From the NCBI RefSeq assembly GCF_026968045.1, contig NZ_JAPVBQ010000001.1, forward strand, positions 62,001-126,000: a DNA stretch of 64,000 nucleotides, read 5' to 3'. Shown one piece after another: positions 16,614 through 24,382 of this stretch. Below the pieces are notes generated by a model, which did no database searches, was not told the origin of the DNA, and saw nothing but the letters and a program-made list of their open reading frames with translations. The translations under genes were made by a program, and so were the position numbers. Positions within the stretch are counted from its first letter, which is position 1; every line of letters begins with the position of its first letter. The DNA comes from Modestobacter sp. VKM Ac-2977 (GTDB taxonomy: Bacteria > Actinomycetota > Actinomycetes > Mycobacteriales > Geodermatophilaceae).

Positions 16614-17579
16614 CTACCGGACGCGGCCGCGGGGCTTGAGGGGGAGCGGGGGCAGGGCGGGGGCGCCGAGCCGGTGGCCGTCGAAGCCGGGGACGTCGGC
16701 GAACCGGTCGCCCTCGGCCCACTGCTCGGCGTACTCGGCGATCTCCTCACCGGAGCGGCCGACGAAGTTCCACCACATCACGATCCGCTCCTCGAACGGC
16801 TCGCCGCCCAGCAGCAGGAGCTGGGCGGCGGCCTCCGCGCGCAGCCGCACGGTCCGCCGGCCCGAGCCCAGGTAGAGCATCGCCCCCGGGGTGAGCGGCA
16901 CGCCCTCGACGTCGGCGGACCCCGAGGCGGTGAGCACCGCGTACTCGAAGTCCGGCTCCAGCGGCAGTTCGACGTCGGCACCGGCGGAGAGCGCCAGGTC
17001 CACGCCGACCAGCGGGGTGTGCGCCGTCCCCGGTGAGGTGGCGCCGGCCATCGCGCCCATCAGCACGGTCGCCTGCACCCCGTCGGAGTCGAAGCCCGGC
17101 AGTGCGGTGTGGTGCTCGAAGGCCGGGGCGACGTCCCGGACGCCGTCGGGCAGCGCGACCCACAGCTGCGCGCCGTGGAGGTACCGCGGGTGCACCGCCG
17201 GCGATTGCTCGGCGTGCGCGATCGCGTGGCCGGCGGTCATCAGCGCCAGCTCCCGCGGCCGGATCAGCACGTCGCTGCCGAGCGAGTCGCGGTGGTGCAC
17301 CTCGCCGTCCAGCAGCCAGGAGACCGTCTGCAGCCCGGTGTGCGGGTGCGGCAGCACCTGCATCCCCGCGGAGCCGAACACGTCGTCGGGGCCGTAGTGG
17401 TCGACGAAGGCCCAGGCGCCGACCAGCCGCCGGCCGAGCGTGGGCAGCAGCCGGCGGACGTGCGTGGCCTCGCCGAGCAGGACCTCCTTGCCCGGCAGCA
17501 GGTCCAGCGCCGGCCCGGCCGACGCCTGGGCGCGCCCGCCCAGCTCGTGCGGCGCGGGCCGCGGCTCGAGGTTGCTCAT
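16614..17579 (-). CDS. pirin family protein (second of a pair)
   Basis: A 321-residue bicupin. The N-terminal cupin carries the pirin metal site as H78-x-H80 and H122-x-E124 (VLPHPHTGLQTVSWLLDGEV, then GHAIAHAEQSP), the same spacing as H56/H58/H101/E103 of human pirin. The C-terminal Pirin_C cupin spans about residues 185-290. Pirins are iron proteins with quercetinase activity in some bacteria and regulatory roles in others. It is only about 35 percent alike to its neighbour by eye, so it is an old paralogue and not a recent duplicate. It starts ten bases after the upstream pirin stop and must share its promoter. Confidence 0.9.
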   Translation of the reverse strand: MSNLEPRPAPHELGGRAQASAGPALDLLPGKEVLLGEATHVRRLLPTLGRRLVGAWAFVDHYGPDDVFGSAGMQVLPHPHTGLQTVSWLLDGEVHHRDSLGSDVLIRPRELALMTAGHAIAHAEQSPAVHPRYLHGAQLWVALPDGVRDVAPAFEHHTALPGFDSDGVQATVLMGAMAGATSPGTAHTPLVGVDLALSAGADVELPLEPDFEYAVLTASGSADVEGVPLTPGAMLYLGSGRRTVRLRAEAAAQLLLLGGEPFEERIVMWWNFVGRSGEEIAEYAEQWAEGDRFADVPGFDGHRLGAPALPPLPLKPRGRVR

Positions 17580-17589
17580 GGCCGCCTTC

Positions 17590-18588
17590 CTACTCGCTCA
17601 GGCCGTGCACGTCACCGTGCGCGACCCGCGCGGCCGGGATGGTGCCGAGCCGGCCGGCGGAGGCGTCGGTCATCGCGTCCAGCACCTCCTGCCGGGTGTT
17701 CATCACGAACGGCCCGTACATCGCGATCGGCTCCCGGATCGGCAGCCCGCCGAGGACGACGACGTCCAGGTCCGGCGTGCGGGCCTCGGCGTGCCGGTCG
17801 CCGGGCCGGGTCCCGTGCACGGTCACCGTGTCGCCGGGGCCGAGGACGGCGAGCTGCCCGGTGTGCACCGGCGCGGCGTCGATGCCGACCGCGCCGGACC
17901 CGGAGAGCACGTAGACCAGCGCGTTGAAGTCCGGCCGCCAGGGCAGGTCCAGCGAGGCACCGGGGGAGACGGTCGCGTGCACCATCGCCATCGGCGTGTA
18001 GGTGCTGCCCGGGCCGCGGTGCCCGCCGACGTCGCCGGCGATCACCCGCAGCAGCGCGCCGCCGTCCGGGCTGGTCAGCAGCACCGACTGGCGGGCCCGC
18101 AGGTCCTGGTAGCGCGGCTCCACCCACTTCTGCGCCGCGGGCAGGTTCACCCACAGCTGCAGGCCGTGGAACAGCCCGCCGCTGAGCACCAGCGCCTCCG
18201 GTGGCCGCTCGATGTGCAGGACGCCGCCGCCGGCGGTCATCCACTGGGTGTCGCCGTCGCTGATCGTGCCGCCGCCACCGTGGCTGTCGGCGTGCTCGAA
18301 CGTGCCGTCGAGGAGGTAGGTGACGGTCTCGAAGCCGCGGTGCGGGTGCCAGGAGGTGCCCTTGGGCTCACCGGGGGCGTACTCGACCTCGCCCATCTGG
18401 TCCATGTGCAGGAACGGATCGAGGGCACGCAGGTCGACGCCGGCGAAGGCGCGCCGGACCGGGAACCCCTCGCCCTCGAAGCCGGACGGCGCAGTCGTCA
18501 CCGAGCGCACCCGGCGGCGGACCGTGCGGGGCGCGGGCAGGGGGACCCGGGCGAGGGCGGTGGTGTCCTCGACGGTCACGGCGGGCAT
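17590..18588 (-). CDS. pirin family protein (first of a pair)
   Basis: A 332-residue bicupin with the strongest pirin signature in the window: SWHPHRGFETVTYLLDG with metal ligands H81 and H83, then GGGVLHIE with H125 and E127. The Pirin_C domain follows from about residue 195. It probably binds one Fe ion; possible roles are flavonol dioxygenase or redox-linked regulation. It is the first gene of a two-pirin operon. A -10-like TACAGT and a GTTGAG-N2-CTCAAC palindrome lie just upstream, which suggests control by a MarR-type or similar repressor not encoded nearby. Confidence 0.92.
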   Translation of the reverse strand: MPAVTVEDTTALARVPLPAPRTVRRRVRSVTTAPSGFEGEGFPVRRAFAGVDLRALDPFLHMDQMGEVEYAPGEPKGTSWHPHRGFETVTYLLDGTFEHADSHGGGGTISDGDTQWMTAGGGVLHIERPPEALVLSGGLFHGLQLWVNLPAAQKWVEPRYQDLRARQSVLLTSPDGGALLRVIAGDVGGHRGPGSTYTPMAMVHATVSPGASLDLPWRPDFNALVYVLSGSGAVGIDAAPVHTGQLAVLGPGDTVTVHGTRPGDRHAEARTPDLDVVVLGGLPIREPIAMYGPFVMNTRQEVLDAMTDASAGRLGTIPAARVAHGDVHGLSE

Positions 18589-18602
18589 GGCGGCTCACTT
18601 CT

Positions 18603-18616
18603 GTTGAGGGCTCAAC
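18603..18616 (-). promoter_or_regulatory. palindromic operator in front of the pirin operon
   Basis: GTTGAG-GG-CTCAAC is a perfect inverted repeat 15 bases upstream of the first pirin start. On the minus strand TACAGT (18630-18625) reads as a -10, with GAGACA 17 bases before it as a weak -35, so the palindrome falls around the transcription start. The layout suits a MarR/PadR-type repressor. The protein is not identified in this window. Confidence 0.55.
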
Positions 18617-18706
18617 TAGCAGTCACTGTAGGCCGCGGCAGCCGGGCTGTCTCCTCCTCAGCCGACCAGCCGGACGACGCCCGTCCCGCTCGGCCGCAGC
18701 GCCGGT

Positions 18707-19657
18707 TCAGCGTCCGGCGCGCCAGCGCCGGCAGGCCGCGTCGGCCAGCAGCAGGAACGCCTGGGCCTCGGGGGAGTGGCCGGGCCGGTCGAAGTGCGGC
18801 GCCGCGCTCGCGCCGGTGACCCGGCCGAGGTCGTCGACCCGCTCGCCCACGGCGGCGACCAGCGACTCCCCGACGCTCCCGTACCGGTGCGGTAGCCAGC
18901 CCTCTGCCGCCCCGGTCAGCGCCGCGACGCCGAGCATCGCCGCGACGTTGGTGTCCGCCGGCGTCGCCGGGTCGTCGAGCACGTCGCCGAAGAGCCCGTC
19001 GGGACGGCGCAGGGGCAGGACGGCGTCCAGCAGGGCGCGCACCTCACCGGCGACCGCCGTGCCGGCGGCCCCCGGCAGCCAGCGCACCGCCCGGGCCGCG
19101 CCGGCGGCGACCCAGCCGTTGCCGGTGCCCCAGGCGCGCGGGTCGGCCAACGCCCCGGCGTCCTCGTCCCAGCGGGCCGCCCACAGGCCGGTGGCCGGGT
19201 CGCGCAGCCGGGCGCGGTGACCGGCCAGCTGGGTGACCGCGGCCGCGCCATCGCCCCGGCAGGCCAGGAACGGCACCACCATGTAGACGGAGTCGGCCCA
19301 GACCTGGCGGCTGCCCAGCAGGTGGAACAGCGTCCCGTCGGCGGCCCGTGGCGCACCGGAGAGCAGCCAGCCGTGCTGGCGGGTGGCGGCTGCGGCCAGC
19401 GCCGGGTCGCCGAGCCGGTGGGCCAGGGAGTCCACGAACTCACCCACCGCCGCGCCGTTCACCGCGCAGGCCGGGTCCAGCTCGGCCAGCCGGCCGTCGG
19501 GCAGCTGGCGGGCCACCGCGTCGTCGACCAGCGCACGCAGCGCGGCCGCCGCGCCCGAGTCCTCGAGCACGGCGGCCGTGAGCCCCTGGTCCCACGAGTG
19601 GCGCTGCCCCACCAGCAGGCAGGTCAGCACCCGTTCGCGGACGTCGTCGTCCAGCAC
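18707..19657 (-). CDS. glycoside hydrolase family 88/105 protein
   Basis: A 316-residue alpha/alpha-barrel protein resembling unsaturated glucuronyl/rhamnogalacturonyl hydrolases (YteR, YesR). Visible markers are SWDQG (residues 21-25), VWADSVYMVVPF with D122 at the place of the catalytic acid, WGTGNGWVAAGAAR, and the C-terminal PGHSPEAQAFLLL. No signal peptide, so it acts on imported oligosaccharides. It lies 13 bases after the beta-glucosidase gene and ends the carbohydrate locus. Such enzymes remove unsaturated uronic acids from pectin or glycan fragments, an uncommon partner for a GH1 enzyme, so the imported sugar may carry uronates. Exact specificity is unknown. Confidence 0.8.
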   Translation of the reverse strand: MLDDDVRERVLTCLLVGQRHSWDQGLTAAVLEDSGAAAALRALVDDAVARQLPDGRLAELDPACAVNGAAVGEFVDSLAHRLGDPALAAAATRQHGWLLSGAPRAADGTLFHLLGSRQVWADSVYMVVPFLACRGDGAAAVTQLAGHRARLRDPATGLWAARWDEDAGALADPRAWGTGNGWVAAGAARAVRWLPGAAGTAVAGEVRALLDAVLPLRRPDGLFGDVLDDPATPADTNVAAMLGVAALTGAAEGWLPHRYGSVGESLVAAVGERVDDLGRVTGASAAPHFDRPGHSPEAQAFLLLADAACRRWRAGR

Positions 19658-19670
19658 CGTCAGGTGGAGG

Positions 19671-21068
19671 TCACACGCCGTCCTTGGCGTTGCGGATGAC
19701 GTCGGCGTAGGTGCGGGCGCTGTCCTTCGGCGTCCGCACCTGGGTGGCGTAGTCGACGTGCACCAGACCGAAGCGCTGCGCGTAGCCGCGGGCCCACTCG
19801 TAGTTGTCCAGCAGCGACCAGGCGAAGTAGCCGCGGACGTCGGCCCCGGCGTCGATCGCCTCGGTCATCGCCGCGAGGTGCCGCAGCAGGTAGTCGACCC
19901 GCTCGGGGTCGTGCACCTGACCGTCCGCGGAGACCTCGTCCGGCCAGGCCGAGCCGTTCTCGGTGATGAACAGCGGCAGCCCGGGTGCGATCCCGGAGAT
20001 CCGGGTGAGCAGCGCGGTGAACGCCTCCGGGGAGATGCCCCAGCCCATCGTGGTGGTCGGGCCCTCGGGCGCCAGGTCCTCCACGCGCTCGGCACCGATG
20101 AAGGTCGGGTGCTTGCCACTGGGCTCGCTGAGCCCGCGGACCGTCGACTCGAAGTAGTAGTTCACGCCCAGCCAGTCCAGCGGCGTGGAGATGACCTCCA
20201 GGTCGCCGTCCTCGATCGGCAGCGGTGCGCCGGCGTCCGCCAGGTCGGCGACGACGTCGGCCGGGTACTCGCCGGTGGCGATCGGCACCAGGAACATCCG
20301 GTTCTGCTGCCCGTCGAGGCGGCGGGCGGCGTCGACGTCGGCGGGGGAGTCGGTGGCCGGCGACATCGGCGTGAAGTTCAGCGTGATGCCCAGGTGGTCG
20401 GCACCCTTGTCCCGCATGACCTGGGTGGCCAGGCCGTGCCCGAGCAGCAGGTGGTGCACCGCGCGGGAGGCCTCGACCGGGTCCTGGTGGCCGGGGGCGT
20501 GCTGGCCGGCCATGTAGCCCAGCAGCGAGCTGCACATCGGCTCGTTCAGCGTCGACCAGTGCGGCACCCGGTCGCCCAGGGCGTCGTACACGATCCCGGC
20601 GTAGTCGGCGAAGCGCAGCGCGGTGTCCCGGTCGGCCCAGCCACCGCGGTCCTGCAGCGCCTGCGGCAGGTCCCAGTGGTACAGCGTCAGCCACGGGGCG
20701 ATGCCGTTCTCCAGCAGCTCGTCGACCAGCCGGCGGTAGAAGTCCAGGCCACGCTGCTCGATCGCACCGGCGCCGGCCGGGAGCACCCGGGACCAGGAGA
20801 CGGAGAACCGGTAGGCGTCCAGGCCCAGGTCCTTCATCAGCGCGACGTCCTGGGGGTAGCGGACGTAGTGCTCGACGGCGACGTCGCCGGTGTCGCCCTG
20901 GAAGGTCTTGCCGGGGGTGTGGCTGAAGGTGTCCCAGATCGACGGCCCGCGGCCGTCGACGTCGACCGCGCCCTCGATCTGGTAGGCCGCGGTGGCGGCG
21001 CCGAAGACGAAGCCCGGCGGGAAGGTCAACCCGGCAGCGGTCTGCGGGCGCACGTCGGTGGAGGTCAT
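19671..21068 (-). CDS. GH1 family beta-glucosidase
   Basis: A 465-residue cytoplasmic enzyme of glycoside hydrolase family 1. The acid/base Glu is E176 in STLNEP and the nucleophile is E370 in FITENGSAWPD. The N-terminus shows FPPGFVFGAATAAYQIEG, the family opening. It splits beta-glucosides such as cellobiose by a retaining mechanism. There is no signal peptide, consistent with the upstream ABC importer. The ATG at 21068 is preceded at a distance by GGAG. A terminator-like hairpin (21141-21172) separates it from the ATPase gene, so its expression may be lower or partly independent. Confidence 0.96.
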   Translation of the reverse strand: MTSTDVRPQTAAGLTFPPGFVFGAATAAYQIEGAVDVDGRGPSIWDTFSHTPGKTFQGDTGDVAVEHYVRYPQDVALMKDLGLDAYRFSVSWSRVLPAGAGAIEQRGLDFYRRLVDELLENGIAPWLTLYHWDLPQALQDRGGWADRDTALRFADYAGIVYDALGDRVPHWSTLNEPMCSSLLGYMAGQHAPGHQDPVEASRAVHHLLLGHGLATQVMRDKGADHLGITLNFTPMSPATDSPADVDAARRLDGQQNRMFLVPIATGEYPADVVADLADAGAPLPIEDGDLEVISTPLDWLGVNYYFESTVRGLSEPSGKHPTFIGAERVEDLAPEGPTTTMGWGISPEAFTALLTRISGIAPGLPLFITENGSAWPDEVSADGQVHDPERVDYLLRHLAAMTEAIDAGADVRGYFAWSLLDNYEWARGYAQRFGLVHVDYATQVRTPKDSARTYADVIRNAKDGV

Positions 21069-21140
21069 GACAGGAGTGCTCCTTGCGAGGGCGTGTTGGG
21101 ACCGCACGGCGAGGTCAGCCGTGCGGAGGTGGGAGGGAGC

Positions 21141-21172
21141 GGCCCCCCTGCAGGGGCGGGGGCAGGGGGGCC
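21141..21172 (-). repeat. hairpin element, short form of the two-copy family
   Basis: GGCCCCCCTGC (21141-21151) pairs with GCAGGGGGGCC (21162-21172) over a ten-base loop, directly after the ATPase gene on the minus strand. It probably attenuates transcription into the beta-glucosidase gene. The element at 2934-2988 has the same right arm and one compensatory stem change. Confidence 0.65.
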
Positions 21173-21177
21173 CTTTC

Positions 21178-22275
21178 TCAGTCGACCCGCTGCTGGGTCT
21201 GGGCGTCGAACACGTGCAGGGCGCCGTGGTCCGTGCCCAGCCAGAGCTGCTGCCCGGAGGCGACCGGGGTGCGGGGCTCGGTGCGCACCACGAGGTCCGC
21301 GGAGTGCAGGACGTCGTCGGGGGCGTCGGCGAGCGAGGTGTAGAGGAAGGCGTCCGAGCCCAGCTGCTCCACCACGTTGACCCGGACCGGCAGGCCCTCA
21401 CCGGGGCCGGTCAGGCGCACGGCCTCGGGGCGGAACCCGACGGTCACCTTCCCGTTGCTCGCCGCGGCGCGGGTCAGCTGGTCACGGGGGACCGGCAGCA
21501 CCGCGCTGCCGACCTGCACGCCGCCGTCCACCGCGTCGCCGGTGACCAGGTTCATCGCCGGGGAGCCGATGAAGCCGGCGACGAAGACGTTGGCCGGCCG
21601 GTCGTAGAGGACGCCGGGGGTGTCGCACTGCTGCAGGACGCCGTCCTTGAGCACCGCGACCCGGTCGCCCATCGTCATCGCCTCGACCTGGTCGTGGGTG
21701 ACGTAGACGGTCGTGGTGCCCAACCGGCGCTGCAGGGCCGCGATCTGGGTGCGGGTCTGCACGCGCAGCTTGGCGTCCAGGTTGGACAGCGGCTCGTCCA
21801 TCAGGAAGACCTGCGGGTTGCGCACGATCGCCCGGCCCATGGCCACGCGCTGGCGCTGGCCGCCGGAGAGGGCCTTGGGCCGGCGGGACAGGTAGTCCGA
21901 CAGGTCCAGGATCTTGGCCGCCTCGCGGACCCGCGTGGCGCGCTCGTCCTTGGAGATGCCGGCGAGCTTGAGCGCGAAGCCCATGTTCTCCTCCACCGTC
22001 ATGTGCGGGTAGAGGGCGTAGTTCTGGAACACCATGGCGATGTCCCGCTCCTTGGGCGGGGAGTCGGTGACGTCCCGGTCGCCGATCACGATCGACCCGG
22101 AGTCGACCTCCTCCAGCCCGGCGAGCATCCGCAGCGACGTGGACTTGCCGCACCCGGAGGGCCCGACCAGGACGAGGAACTCGCCGTCGGCGATCTGCAG
22201 GTCCAGGGAGTCGACCGCGGGCCGCTCGGACTTGGGGTAGATCCGGCTGGCCTGCTGGAAGGACACGGTGGCCAT
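21178..22275 (-). CDS. carbohydrate ABC transporter ATP-binding protein (UgpC/MsiK type)
   Basis: A 365-residue ATPase of the CUT1 sugar importer class. Walker A GPSGCGKST is at residues 38-46, followed by an LSGGQRQRVAMGRAIV signature and VFLMDEPLSNLD as Walker B, then a C-terminal TOBE/MOE domain with VTVGFRPEAVRL. In Streptomyces the homologue MsiK energises several sugar importers at once. Here it sits inside the operon of its permeases, 52 bases after the second one. Confidence 0.95.
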   Translation of the reverse strand: MATVSFQQASRIYPKSERPAVDSLDLQIADGEFLVLVGPSGCGKSTSLRMLAGLEEVDSGSIVIGDRDVTDSPPKERDIAMVFQNYALYPHMTVEENMGFALKLAGISKDERATRVREAAKILDLSDYLSRRPKALSGGQRQRVAMGRAIVRNPQVFLMDEPLSNLDAKLRVQTRTQIAALQRRLGTTTVYVTHDQVEAMTMGDRVAVLKDGVLQQCDTPGVLYDRPANVFVAGFIGSPAMNLVTGDAVDGGVQVGSAVLPVPRDQLTRAAASNGKVTVGFRPEAVRLTGPGEGLPVRVNVVEQLGSDAFLYTSLADAPDDVLHSADLVVRTEPRTPVASGQQLWLGTDHGALHVFDAQTQQRVD

Positions 22276-22327
22276 GGTCAGGCACCTCTCGGGGGGAGGG
22301 AGGGGGAGGACGGGGTCGCGCAGTGGG

Positions 22328-23239
22328 TCATCCCTTCACCGCGCCCTGCATGATGCCGCCGACGATCTGCTTGCCCAGGATCGTGAAGACGATCAGGACG
22401 GGCAGGGTGCCCAGCAGCGTGCCGGCCATGATCACCGAGCGCTGGGGCACGTAACCCGAGCCCAGTCCGGCCAGCGCCACCTGGACCGTCGGGTTGGCGG
22501 TGGTCAGCGCGATGAGCGGCCAGAAGAACTCGTTCCAGGCGGTGAGGAACGTGAGCATCGCCAGCACGGCCATCGCCGGCCGGGCGACCGGGACGACGAT
22601 CGACCAGAAGATCCGGAAGGTCGAGGCGCCGTCGACCCGGCCGGCCTCCAGGAGTTCGTTGGGCAGCGCGGAGATCAGGTACTGCCGCATGAAGAAGACG
22701 CCGAAGGCGCTGACCAGCGTGGGCAGGATGACCGCCTGCAGCTGGTTCACCCACTGCAGCTCGGCGATCATCATGAACAGCGGGATCACCGCCAGCTGGG
22801 TCGGCACCATCATCGTGCCGATCACCAGCGAGAGCAGCAGGCCCTTGCCGCGGAACTGCAGCTTGGCGAAGGCGAACCCGGCCAGGGTGCAGAAGAGCAC
22901 GGTGCCGACGGTGATGCTGCCGGAGACCAGGACCGAGTTGATGATCGCCTTGCCGATCGGCGCCTGGTCCAGGGCCGCCCTGAAGTTGTCGAACAGGCTG
23001 GCGTTGGGCAGGAACGGCGGCGGGGTCGCGGCGATCTCGGCGTTGGTGTGCGAACCCGCGACGAGGGTCCAGTAGAGCGGGAAGATCGAGACCAGTGCCA
23101 CCAGGGTCAGCAGCGTGTAGGTCACCGGGCCGGGCTTGCCGGCCTTGCTGCCGCCGCGGTGGCCGCGGCGGCGGGTCGCCGGCGCAGCGGGCGGGGTGTC
23201 CCGGCCGGTGTCGGTGGCGGGGATCGCGAGGGTCGCCAT
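22328..23239 (-). CDS. carbohydrate ABC transporter permease (MalG/CebG-like)
   Basis: A 303-residue inner-membrane permease of the CUT1 class with six hydrophobic segments after a 30-residue basic N-terminus. The EAA loop reads NELLEAGRVDGASTFRIFWS, and the C-terminus IVGGIMQGAVKG is the usual MalG-type ending. It forms the channel with the upstream permease. It starts nine bases after that gene's stop, so they are co-translated. Confidence 0.95.
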   Translation of the reverse strand: MATLAIPATDTGRDTPPAAPATRRRGHRGGSKAGKPGPVTYTLLTLVALVSIFPLYWTLVAGSHTNAEIAATPPPFLPNASLFDNFRAALDQAPIGKAIINSVLVSGSITVGTVLFCTLAGFAFAKLQFRGKGLLLSLVIGTMMVPTQLAVIPLFMMIAELQWVNQLQAVILPTLVSAFGVFFMRQYLISALPNELLEAGRVDGASTFRIFWSIVVPVARPAMAVLAMLTFLTAWNEFFWPLIALTTANPTVQVALAGLGSGYVPQRSVIMAGTLLGTLPVLIVFTILGKQIVGGIMQGAVKG

Positions 23240-23248
23240 GCCGGTCTC

Positions 23249-24235
23249 CTACCGGTCGGCCCGGGCGCGGAGGCGGCCGATGACGGCGTTGACCCCCACG
23301 ATCACCAGGATGATCATGAACATGGCCCAGGCGGTGGTGGCGGCCTGGCCGATGTGGAAGTTGCTCCAGCCCTGCTGGTACATCAGCAGGCCGAGCGTCT
23401 GGTACTGCCCGGAAGAGCCACCGGAGGTGGTGCCGTTGCCGGCGAACAGCAGCGGCTCACCGAACAGCTGGACCGCGCCGATGGTCGACACGACGATGGT
23501 GAACAGGATCGTCGGGCGGAGCGACGGGATCGTCACGTGCAGGAACTGCTTCCACTTGCTCGCGCCGTCGATCTCCGCGGCCTCGTAGAGCTCGCCGGGG
23601 ATCGACTGCATCGCGGCCAGGTAGATCAGCGCGTTGTAGCCGGTCCAGCGCCAGGTGACGATCACCGCGATGGCGACCTGGCTGCTGACCGTCCCGGCCT
23701 CCCAGTCGATCGCCTGGAGGCCGACGGCCTCCAGCATGGTGTTGATCAGGCCGTATTCGCGGCCGAACAGTTGGGAGAAGACGAGCGTCGCCGCGGCGAT
23801 GGACGTCGCGTAGGGCATCAGCATCACGGTGCGGAAGAAGGTGCGGCCGCGGAGCTTGTAGTTCAGCAGGTGGGCCAGCCCCAGGGCCATGCACAGCTGC
23901 GGCACCGTGGCGAGGATCCCGATGGTGAGGGTGTTGCGGGCGGCGTTCCAGAAGAACTCGCTCTGCAGCAGGTTGCGGTAGTTGTCCAGACCGACCCAGG
24001 TGCCGCCGTTGATGTTCGACAGGCTGGTCTCGTGCAGTGAGACCCAGGCGGTGTACATGAACGGGTAGAGGCTGAACGCCGCGAACACCAGGAAGAAGGG
24101 TGCGACGTAGGCGTAGCCCCAGCGGTTGCGGGTCAGCTGCCGGCGCTTGCGCGGGCGGGCGGGGGAGGTGGCGGCCGGGGCCGGTGGTGGTGCGGCGATC
24201 GCCGCCTCGCGGACGGTGCCACTGGCGATGGTCAT
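23249..24235 (-). CDS. carbohydrate ABC transporter permease (MalF/CebF-like)
   Basis: A 328-residue CUT1 permease with six hydrophobic segments. The N-terminus is a Pro/Ala-rich cytoplasmic leader followed by AYVAPFFLVFAAFSLYPFMY, typical of MalF/CebF-like proteins in actinobacteria. The EAA loop is GELYEAAEIDGASKWKQFLH. It works with the MalG-like partner and the upstream binding lipoprotein. A strong hairpin upstream (24319-24351) lets the binding protein be made in excess. Confidence 0.95.
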   Translation of the reverse strand: MTIASGTVREAAIAAPPPAPAATSPARPRKRRQLTRNRWGYAYVAPFFLVFAAFSLYPFMYTAWVSLHETSLSNINGGTWVGLDNYRNLLQSEFFWNAARNTLTIGILATVPQLCMALGLAHLLNYKLRGRTFFRTVMLMPYATSIAAATLVFSQLFGREYGLINTMLEAVGLQAIDWEAGTVSSQVAIAVIVTWRWTGYNALIYLAAMQSIPGELYEAAEIDGASKWKQFLHVTIPSLRPTILFTIVVSTIGAVQLFGEPLLFAGNGTTSGGSSGQYQTLGLLMYQQGWSNFHIGQAATTAWAMFMIILVIVGVNAVIGRLRARADR

Positions 24236-24318
24236 GCAGGGTCCTCGACGGGTGGGTGCGCGGATCGGGCCGGAAGGGTCCCGGGGGCTCGAGCGGGCCG
24301 GGACGGCGGGCCGGGGCA

Positions 24319-24351
24319 GGTGCCCGGGGGCGTTCGACGCCCCCGGGCACC
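24319..24351 (-). terminator. attenuating hairpin after the sugar-binding protein gene
   Basis: GGTGCCCGGGGGCG (24319-24332) and CGCCCCCGGGCACC (24338-24351) form a 14-base-pair perfect stem with a TTCGA loop, between the binding-protein gene and the permeases. Confidence 0.8.
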
Positions 24352-24382
24352 GCGTTCCGGTCGGCAGCTGCTGGAGCTGGGG

